Shown here: positions 6,001 to 9,291 of the stretch, in pieces
Layout of the letters: every line of letters begins with the position of its first letter
Numbering within the stretch: the first letter of the stretch is position 1
Notes under the pieces: model-generated
What the model was told of the DNA's origin: nothing
What the model saw: only the letters and a program-made list of their open reading frames with translations
Database searches by the model: none
Translations under genes and position numbers: made by a program
Assembly (NCBI GenBank): GCA_905479515.1
Contig: CAJQMX010000320.1
Span: 1 to 9,291 of the forward strand
Length of the DNA: 9,291 nucleotides
From: an uncultured Parasphingopyxis sp.
GTDB taxonomy: Bacteria; Pseudomonadota; Alphaproteobacteria; Sphingomonadales; Sphingomonadaceae
Reading direction: 5' to 3'

Positions 6001-8038
6001 CGGAGTCCGCCTGCAGCGTCAGGAAGCCGATTTCGTGCGAGCCGCCCGTGAAATTGGCTGAAACTGTTCCGGCTGTTGCATCATTGCTGCTTTCTGCGCC
6101 GGAATCGCCGAATGCCGCCGTTGCGGATGCATCGAGCGCAAGTTGGGTAGCGGAGAGCGTGCCACCAGACACGTTCAGGGTTATCGTGCCGCCGAAGGAG
6201 TCATTGCCAAGTAGGGGAACAGGATCGTTTTGGCCGCTATAATTTGTCGCGGCCGCGCGTGCCAGCATGATTCCGGTGCTGATCGTGCTCGCGCCGGAAA
6301 GAGAGATATTGATCGATCCGCCGTTGGCAGTACCAGCGCTGTCGGTCCCAAGGCCGCCCGTTGCATCCGCCAGCAAACTGATATTGTTCGCGCTGAGCAG
6401 GCCGCCGGCGCTGACATCAAGGGTAATCGTGCCTCCCTCTGCGTCTTCGCCGTTTGACCCTGGTGTGAGGTCGATTGCACCGGCCGCGCTGACATCAAGG
6501 ATAAGGTTGCCAACGACAGATAGCTCACCATTGGCAAGCGTCAGATCAATGGCATCGTCTGAACGGAGGGTAAGGCCCTGCTCAGCATCGAATGTCGTTC
6601 CACTGAATGAGAGGTCGATCGCACCCGTTGTCTGACCGGTCATATCGTTGGTCAGAGTGATATCGGAGCTTCCGAATTCGACATTCACGCTATTGCCGTT
6701 GACCGGTTCATCCGCAAACACGACTGTCGGCGCATCGGAGGATCCACCAGAAGAGACGTTATAGCCGCCACTGAGAATGATTTCGCCATCTGCTTGCGTC
6801 GCGCCTACCGCAGCCGTGTAGCCCAGATTGCCCGAAACCAGCATCGTGACCGCATCATTTTTTGCGACTGTAACCAGATAGATGGCGTGCGGGTCGGGCA
6901 CGGCAGGCGGCGTGCCACCGTTACCAGCCGGGGTCGGCACTTCGGCTGGCCCTGTCGTGGTACCTGTATGGACGATCCCATTGGGATCGTTGGTTCCCAC
7001 CGTCACGACGATATCAAACAGTCCCTCGTTGATTGTCAGATTGGCCTGTTCAGCGGCGATATAGGCGGTCGATCCGTTGACATCGACGGTGCCGCCCTGA
7101 ACGACGCGCGGGGCAACCAGCGCGACGTAGCTGTTTTCGTTCGCAGCGTTGATTTGCGCGCCGGATTCGATCACGACAGCGGCGCTGCTTTCAGCGGCAC
7201 CTTCGAAGCGAATTTCGCCGTCGACGCCGAACAGTCCGCCATCGGTATTGATGTCGTTGGTCGTGAGGATGAGGCTGCCGACATCGAAGGTGCTGGTTGC
7301 ACCGGCGACGATTCCGCCCGGGCTATAGAACCAGATATTGCCGCCGATGGATCCGTCAGCGGCGCCCAGGCGGCTTGAAACATTCCCGCCAAAGGCAATG
7401 GCCCGCGGATCGCCCGATGCGGTAGTTCCTGTCGGCACAATCCGGTTCAGTATCGTATATCCCGAAGCCGGTCCGACAAATGTCAGGGCCGTGCCATCCG
7501 GCAGAATGTTGATCAAATCATCGCTATTCGCGGTATCCAAGGGAGACCAGGTTACTATGCTTTCCGCCGATAAGGTGGTGACAACATCCGAACCGGCTGA
7601 TCTTGAAATACTCACTGCCGGGGAAGTGGTATCTGCCTGAAATGCCTGCGTTGCGGAGATGCGTGAACCCAGGGCTTGCGGGTGGTCGATCGCAATCAGA
7701 CCAGCTCCCCGAATTTGCGGAATATTATCCGCAATCATCGTGGGCGGCGTGGCGTGCGGAATATTCTCGACGATCATCGTGGGCGGCGCAGCGTGCGGAA
7801 TATTTTCGACGATCATCGTGACCGGCGCGGCGTGCGGAATATTCTCGACAATCATCGTGGGCGGCGCAGCATGCGGGATGTTTTCAACCATCATGCCGCC
7901 GGGGCGTCCGGCGATCTGGGAAAAGGCCGGGGTCGCAACACCGACCGATCCGATCAACGCTGCTATCGCACATCCACCGCGGAACATTGCCTTGGCTGAA
8001 CGCGTCGATCGATTGGCGGTTGATCTAGTCCCGGTCAT
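1..8038 (-). CDS. Giant TpsA exoprotein (filamentous haemagglutinin-like adhesin), 3' end missing
   Basis: Secreted beta-helical exoprotein, the likely cargo of the adjoining TpsB. The start is the ATG at 8038, supported by an AGAGGA site and a following signal peptide. The frame stays open to the left edge, giving 2679 codons and no stop. Order of parts: signal peptide (aa 1-40), 13-residue tandem repeats (49-108), TPS domain (about 164-345; W164, NR at 198-199, WFYSPGG at 236-242, YIAAEQ up to about 331), Pro/Gly linker with NDPNGIVHTG, a conserved segment beginning HAIYLVTVAKNDAVTM (about 383-398), Gly-rich beta modules (about 500-1450), ordinary beta-helix (1450-2080) with a cysteine pair, then 162-residue repeats to the edge. 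The composition is rich in G, A, S, T, D, I and V and poor in C and K, as expected of an extracellular beta-helix. The C-terminal end, and any anchoring or pretoxin domain, is not visible. Adhesin or biofilm function is inferred from the family; a polymorphic (CDI-type) toxin cannot be excluded without the 3' end. Confidence 0.95.
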   Translation of the reverse strand, partial: MTGTRSTANRSTRSAKAMFRGGCAIAALIGSVGVATPAFSQIAGRPGGMMVENIPHAAPPTMIVENIPHAAPVTMIVENIPHAAPPTMIVENIPHATPPTMIADNIPQIRGAGLIAIDHPQALGSRISATQAFQADTTSPAVSISRSAGSDVVTTLSAESIVTWSPLDTANSDDLINILPDGTALTFVGPASGYTILNRIVPTGTTASGDPRAIAFGGNVSSRLGAADGSIGGNIWFYSPGGIVAGATSTFDVGSLILTTNDINTDGGLFGVDGEIRFEGAAESSAAVVIESGAQINAANENSYVALVAPRVVQGGTVDVNGSTAYIAAEQANLTINEGLFDIVVTVGTNDPNGIVHTGTTTGPAEVPTPAGNGGTPPAVPDPHAIYLVTVAKNDAVTMLVSGNLGYTAAVGATQADGEIILSGGYNVSSGGSSDAPTVVFADEPVNGNSVNVEFGSSDITLTNDMTGQTTGAIDLSFSGTTFDAEQGLTLRSDDAIDLTLANGELSVVGNLILDVSAAGAIDLTPGSNGEDAEGGTITLDVSAGGLLSANNISLLADATGGLGTDSAGTANGGSINISLSGASTISTGIMLARAAATNYSGQNDPVPLLGNDSFGGTITLNVSGGTLSATQLALDASATAAFGDSGAESSNDATAGTVSANFTGGSHEIGFLTLQADSDAAGSYDVSGTARDGLANSGTVSLLVDGATLTITNSAGISANTDGQTSAATAGTVNLTVRNAGTLDIGNFLDLSTYAYGGNSGVENQAGTINVLVDNADLAFDDIYLDVSSFLGDFGFSNPADAAAAGAVTITATGGGQIVGTGSSSIYANAFAVYGSDGSTGQGGTVLLDANGGTIQIDRSSYIDASGIGSSNSDPNDLINRGRGTGGTITFRVRNSGTLAFGDVNAYSDGSVQVESEGGSAEPIGEGGVGIGGQIIVDLISGTFIADDFDIGADGFGGPGGGEVADVSNLGIASFIEADYGSRPAGFGPVGFSPFALPVDPGANGGVGTGGTVSWNLNGANATVTNLTISADGVGGYGGDGYGDAGIGAGNGGDGIGGVATFNAITGSLTVTNTLTVAANGNGGFGGFGDGADGGSGGNGFGGDATFNLDGTSTIGASTVIVSTDGFGGDGGDSDQSGGGLAGGPGGDGGNGTGGDAVFNNTAGTLSFGMLTAQSIGTGGDGGEHDGGSPGQAIDDGGDGGDGTGGTATINLNQDDLTSPAYTVDAGAFGGDGGLGLNSGDGGNAIAGTAAINVNNVQVDLDDPAIQAIATGGDGGDSDGVGGLGGNGGNAQGGTARLQVSGANGSIPITNITLETDAFGGNGGQGGTDLVGIAGDGGDGGDAIGGNSELIARTGGTITITSASFDISSSGTGGVGGPGGESDSGTSGDGGDGGAGTGGSPTLLAQGGTIAANDINFLAVGIGGDGGLEGSTGGLTGVVGNGGNGLGGNPILEVQEGSPGIITLADVFMQADGTAGLGALSGSSFGGRIDIIDTSSDPAGLITLGSLTAQALSNSSGPTSGFFMTANSGSVAIAGNVDITVGGNAEFAYDGDGQMTVGGNMTVTSDASILVSHTNNSGPTVSIDSAGSFTALAGGSFNASAGSIVRTGSEMTILADVDIIANDLRSVPYMVLQAGQNVLLNDAQIIGPQGIFNLGGLFIDAGFVTAGIYDSNYDATITGTVTSYSNIAMNAGGSAIFMAGSSTTADNAMTVRTGDDIIVQSGAAIAAANSPTTAISLASPFASGPNIQLLAGDITSLISPRLTPISSIVNAGSVDSNGGAVIMTANAIDGSGGTIAGSSFQADINNAPSNAVIAAIGQSDDNGMLSGQCLEGNACLGSLFFDNRIEVGQNGVPIDVVLDGGAVVANDILITTRSGMVIGTDGVASSFTSINQILVESQEGDIDLRDTVLSSGTMRIIAAGSLLGTGSLISDNDVGITVSQDISATAIIGRQLTTAANIGGGLEAQYNVPGSISVGTLTQSAAANVNISAGNDIAIGRINLPARAIVLTANNGSAYLGSNSSTATAITIDAQSIAFNDLDTVGAIILDASAGDISGTGPGDLNAGGTIDLDATGSITFGTISGTAIAITAGGSITGGDAITPTDTLIGNHITLDSGGDVIIDTIDSSDDVSVTASGAIDIMAITGDFIDLTSDAVIDVGQVIGDRLDATGSALDFGDITLTSNGFAASGAAVLTATAGAITIDTIDATQSVSLEATGDIDFTTISAGGVFTADSGGSIAFTSASGAAIDFTANGSITGSDAITPTDTLIGNHITLDSGGDIIIDTIDSSDDVNVTASGAIDIMTVSGDFIELSSDEVIDVGQVNGLRLDATGSVLNFGDIVLTSNAFAASGAAVLTATAGAITFDTLDATRSVTLSATGDIGFDTVTAGGSVTADSGGSLAFTAIDGEAIDLTASVMIAGTSLTTPTNTLIANDIVLDAGGIIDVATIAASGDVDLNAGGTLSVDTLSGQFLSLAATQAITLDMVSGTRLEATGASIEFEEATITSNGFAASGSIDLVATSGGINIGSITASRDITLEANGGIVADTVSAGRDAALGSVNGAVVVNSDIAVTGDLVASGAAILLNAVSDLAVTDVRATNGDIDIVTGGALVIAQAQSVGDINLTSTDSSITAGNLQAGLATVSPAPFLVSITAPFGSVVGSPGPGDITISAATDAVITN
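1164..1279 (-). repeat. Near-identical block, copy 1 of the 486-bp array
   Basis: This 116-bp stretch matches 1650-1765 with only two differences (T1198 against C1684, T1264 against C1750). It encodes GSITGxDAITPTDTLIGNH followed by ITLDSGGDxIIDTIDSSDDV. Similarity falls off sharply on both sides, where the units remain alignable but clearly diverged. Confidence 0.95.
1650..1765 (-). repeat. Near-identical block, copy 2 of the 486-bp array
   Basis: Partner of 1164-1279 at an offset of 486 bp, with two mismatches in 116 bp. The first mismatch changes Ile to Val and the second Ser to Gly in the encoded protein (IID/VID and GSD/GGD contexts). The block lies in the most N-terminal unit of the array. 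Confidence 0.95.
2531..2551 (-). other. CLEGNAC cysteine pair in TpsA
   Basis: The coding strand reads CLEGNACLG with Cys codons at 2551-2549 (C1830) and 2533-2531 (C1836), inside IGQSDDNGMLSGQ-CLEGNAC-LGSLFFDNRIEVGQNG. Cysteine is scarce in this exoprotein apart from C23 in the signal peptide, so a close pair is suited to a disulfide once outside the cytoplasm (inference). I recall similar C-x5-C segments in sphingomonad beta-repeat proteins, so this may be a conserved family element. Confidence 0.7.
3690..6550 (-). repeat. About 20 degenerate Gly-rich beta modules in TpsA
   Basis: Residues about 500-1450. Reading the coding strand gives a recurring module of roughly 35-50 residues: GGT-[IVA]-x-[FIL]-x-[VL], a short turn (often GGTL or NAGTL), a second strand (for example LSFGMLTAQS or LDIGNFLDLS), then a variable glycine loop leading to the next GGT. 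The first half (about 6550-5420) has modest loops. In the second half (about 5420-3690) the loops carry GGDGG, GGNGG and GGFGG runs, for example GGDGGDSD near 4650 and GGNGGNGLGG at 3690-3720. The repeat is at protein level; the DNA copies are diverged. The likely fold is beta-helix or beta-solenoid rungs with long glycine loops extruded at one corner (inference). Confidence 0.8.
7004..7549 (-). other. TPS secretion domain (haemagglutination-activity type) of TpsA
   Basis: About aa 164-345. It opens with SIVTWSPLDTANSDDLINIL, then TFVGPASGYTILNRIV, matching the pattern of TPS domains in which a phase-setting hydrophobic strand is followed by an NRV-like motif. IGGNIWFYSPGGIVAG (core at 7313-7340) sits where FhaB-type domains have INPNGIVFG. 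ENSYVALVAPRVVQGGTV and AYIAAEQANLTI close the domain with the usual beta-helix rungs. In the TPS pathway this domain binds the TpsB POTRA domains and starts translocation. The boundaries are approximate. Confidence 0.9.
7715..7894 (-). repeat. 39-bp tandem repeat (4.6 copies) encoding MIVENIPHAAPPT
   Basis: Four full 39-bp units (7894-7856, 7855-7817, 7816-7778, 7777-7739) and a 24-bp partial unit (7738-7715) lie just after the signal peptide (aa 49-108). The protein units read MMVENIPHAAPPT, MIVENIPHAAPVT, MIVENIPHAAPPT, MIVENIPHATPPT, then MIADNIPQ. Differences between copies are mostly synonymous or conservative. The unit is a multiple of three, so gain or loss of copies would keep the frame. 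The Pro-containing, His-bearing repeat does not look like beta-helix; a flexible or extended spacer between signal peptide and TPS domain is plausible, but no function is known to me. Confidence 0.95.
7919..8038 (-). other. Signal peptide of TpsA
   Basis: Residues 1-40. A long n-region with several Arg/Lys (up to FR at 19-20) precedes a hydrophobic core (CAIAALIGSVGVA, 23-35) and ends TPAFS|Q, a plausible signal peptidase I site after S40. The roughly 20-residue n-region is somewhat extended, as is common in TPS exoproteins. Sec export follows from the family. Confidence 0.85.
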
Positions 8039-8045
8039 ATTTGTG

Positions 8046-8051
8046 TCCTCT
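8046..8051 (-). promoter_or_regulatory. Ribosome binding site of the TpsA gene
   Basis: On the minus strand AGAGGA lies 7 nt upstream of the ATG at 8038, a good Shine-Dalgarno match at normal spacing. It supports this start over later ATGs. It lies in the 35-nt gap (8039-8073) after the TpsB stop. The gap shows no terminator hairpin or room for a separate promoter, so co-transcription from upstream of TpsB is likely (inference). Confidence 0.85.
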
Positions 8052-8073
8052 GGCTTCCCTTTGGCTATTCATG

Positions 8074-9291
8074 TCAACGTGCAAATCGGACCAGCAGCGA
8101 CAGGAGCAATCGCGGGCTTGGTCTGCTGGTCTGTAAATTTGTTCGGCTTAACGGGATCGCGAAAGTTGTATCGAGCCGCGCCCGGTCGCCCCAGTTTGCG
8201 CGCAGGCCAACACCGGTGGAGTAAAGCTCGTCACTTCCGGTTCCGCCCAACGCCGCAGGATCTTCATTGCCGACCCATGCCGCATCGAAAAAGCCATAGG
8301 GTTGAAATGCCCAGCTTTCGCGGGTTCGCGGCAAGGCGCTGCCATAGCGGAATTCGTAGCGGAACCCGAAGCCCCGATCACCAATCACGGAGCCCGGATC
8401 GAACCCGCGCCCGACAGTGTAGTTGCCGCCGGAAAATTCTTCATAGGAAAGCAGCGGATCGCTGGTCCATTGCAGTCGCGGTTCGATGACGAATGCGAGA
8501 TTTGGTGTGGGACGGAATTCCGCAAGTCCATCGACGCGCAATACCGTGGCATTGGCTTTGCCGGCCGCCCGCGTTTGCGGGACCGCAATGGTTGGCGGAG
8601 TTCCGGCCTCGGTCGCATCGAAAATATCAAAGCCCTGTCGCACTTCTCCGCTAATCCCGAGCCGCCAGCGGGGCTCTGCGGCGCTATATCCGCCGATACC
8701 ATCAATGCTGAGCCGATCCGTAGTGAAGAGGGCTGCCCTGGCGAAAACGACGCGCAGCTTGTCGCGGTTCAAGGCGACGCCGCCAAAGCGCACATCCTGG
8801 TCGACAAAGTCGAAGCCCGCCGAACCGACAAGGCTCGTCGCCTGATCGAGTATGAAGGGATAGCTGAGATTTACCCCGGCAATGAGCGTCTGGGTGTCGA
8901 ACGGGCTCACACCGCCAATTGTCGGGTCGTTCCATGCATAGGTGAACTCGCCCCCGAACCGCAGGCCGTTATTGCCAACCGCAAAGCTGTGACTGGCATT
9001 GAGAACAAGCTGCTCGTTGAAATCGGCGCTGGAGAAAACAGCTAAATTGGTGCTGTCGCCAAGGCCGGTAATATCATTGATCTGGGCGCGGATTTGTCCG
9101 CCGAAACGGCCTGTTGAGCGCGACGCGTAGTTCTGGATATTGCCCTCAAGAATGAAAGGCGTCCGTTCGACGCGGACATCACCGATCACTTCGCCGGGCG
9201 CGCCTTCCGCCGGGCGCAGCGTCAGCCGTGTATCGAATCCGGGAAGATTGCGGGCCAGTAGCAGGCTGCGTTCGGCCTCCCGCTGATTGAA
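8074..9291 (-). CDS. TpsB transporter, ShlB/FhaC/HecB family, 5' end missing
   Basis: Outer-membrane Omp85-superfamily pore that would secrete the TpsA protein encoded next to it. The frame is open to the right edge; 405 residues and a TGA stop (8074-8076) are visible. An ATG at 9189 is internal, because coding similarity continues upstream: visible residues 10-35 (SLLLARNLPGFDTRL, then LRPAEGAPGEV) match the end of a POTRA2 domain and the POTRA-barrel junction of ShlB-type proteins. After it comes the first barrel strand with NYASRSTGRFGG, then INDITGLGDS, also typical of the family. Near 8396-8425 lies TVGRGFDPG, the position of the VRGY motif of the lid loop L6 in FhaC. Further on, PYGFFDAAWVG resembles the conserved GFxDxG-type barrel strand. 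The C-terminus is SLLVRFAR, so the aromatic residue is not terminal as in many outer-membrane proteins. FhaC relatives are usually about 550-600 residues, so the signal peptide, POTRA1 and most of POTRA2 are probably outside the window. Family assignment is secure; the substrate is inferred from the adjacent gene. Confidence 0.95.
   Translation of the reverse strand, partial: FNQREAERSLLLARNLPGFDTRLTLRPAEGAPGEVIGDVRVERTPFILEGNIQNYASRSTGRFGGQIRAQINDITGLGDSTNLAVFSSADFNEQLVLNASHSFAVGNNGLRFGGEFTYAWNDPTIGGVSPFDTQTLIAGVNLSYPFILDQATSLVGSAGFDFVDQDVRFGGVALNRDKLRVVFARAALFTTDRLSIDGIGGYSAAEPRWRLGISGEVRQGFDIFDATEAGTPPTIAVPQTRAAGKANATVLRVDGLAEFRPTPNLAFVIEPRLQWTSDPLLSYEEFSGGNYTVGRGFDPGSVIGDRGFGFRYEFRYGSALPRTRESWAFQPYGFFDAAWVGNEDPAALGGTGSDELYSTGVGLRANWGDRARLDTTFAIPLSRTNLQTSRPSPRLLLSLLVRFAR

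Noticed and set aside
6858..6863. Run of six A on the coding strand as a frameshift or phase-variation site
   Set aside because: Short, and the frame continues in the same phase on both sides with good TpsA-like sequence; no evidence for slippage.
7715..7894. The 39-bp direct repeats as a CRISPR array or iterons
   Set aside because: The units are contiguous without spacers, are in frame, encode a conserved peptide and sit inside the TpsA coding sequence.
8302..9045. 247-codon plus-strand open frame over the TpsB gene
   Set aside because: It overlaps a clear TpsB barrel on the other strand and its translation matches no family I recognise.

Overview
The window holds the facing parts of one two-partner secretion (TPS, type Vb) locus. 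Both genes are on the minus strand and both are cut by the window edges. At the right is the 3' two-thirds of a TpsB outer-membrane transporter gene of the ShlB/FhaC/HecB family (8074-9291). A 35-nt gap with a good ribosome binding site follows. The start of a giant TpsA exoprotein gene (filamentous-haemagglutinin-like adhesin) comes next and runs off the left edge with no stop codon (8038 to 1, 2679 codons visible). There is no other credible gene. The many plus-strand and other-frame open frames are shadows of this coding sequence, whose composition leaves antisense frames open.

The organism is most likely an alphaproteobacterium, probably a sphingomonad. The reasons are moderately GC-rich coding, the GRGFDPG form of the TpsB barrel motif, and a TPS domain with WFYSPGG in place of the classical NPNG, followed by a segment beginning HAIYLV. 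I recall these as typical of sphingomonad proteins of this kind. This is recollection, not a search result.

Layout of the TpsA gene in reading direction (right to left): signal peptide (aa 1-40); four tandem 13-residue repeats of MIVENIPHAAPPT plus a partial fifth (aa 49-108); the TPS secretion domain (about aa 164-345); a Pro/Gly linker and conserved segment (about aa 345-405); about 20 beta-strand modules of roughly 45 residues (about aa 500-1450), whose connecting loops become strikingly rich in GGDGG/GGNGG in the second half; an ordinary beta-helix stretch carrying a CLEGNAC cysteine pair (C1830, C1836); and an array of long 162-residue (486-bp) repeats (about aa 2060-2600) that runs towards the window edge, with one 116-bp block almost identical between two copies.

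The expected mechanism follows the known TPS pathway. Both proteins go through Sec into the periplasm. The TpsA TPS domain is recognised by the TpsB POTRA domains, and TpsA is threaded through the TpsB barrel to fold outside as a long beta-helical fibre. Nothing here identifies the ligand or phenotype. The less ordinary parts are the repeat architectures inside TpsA. I see no evidence of a wholly new kind of system.
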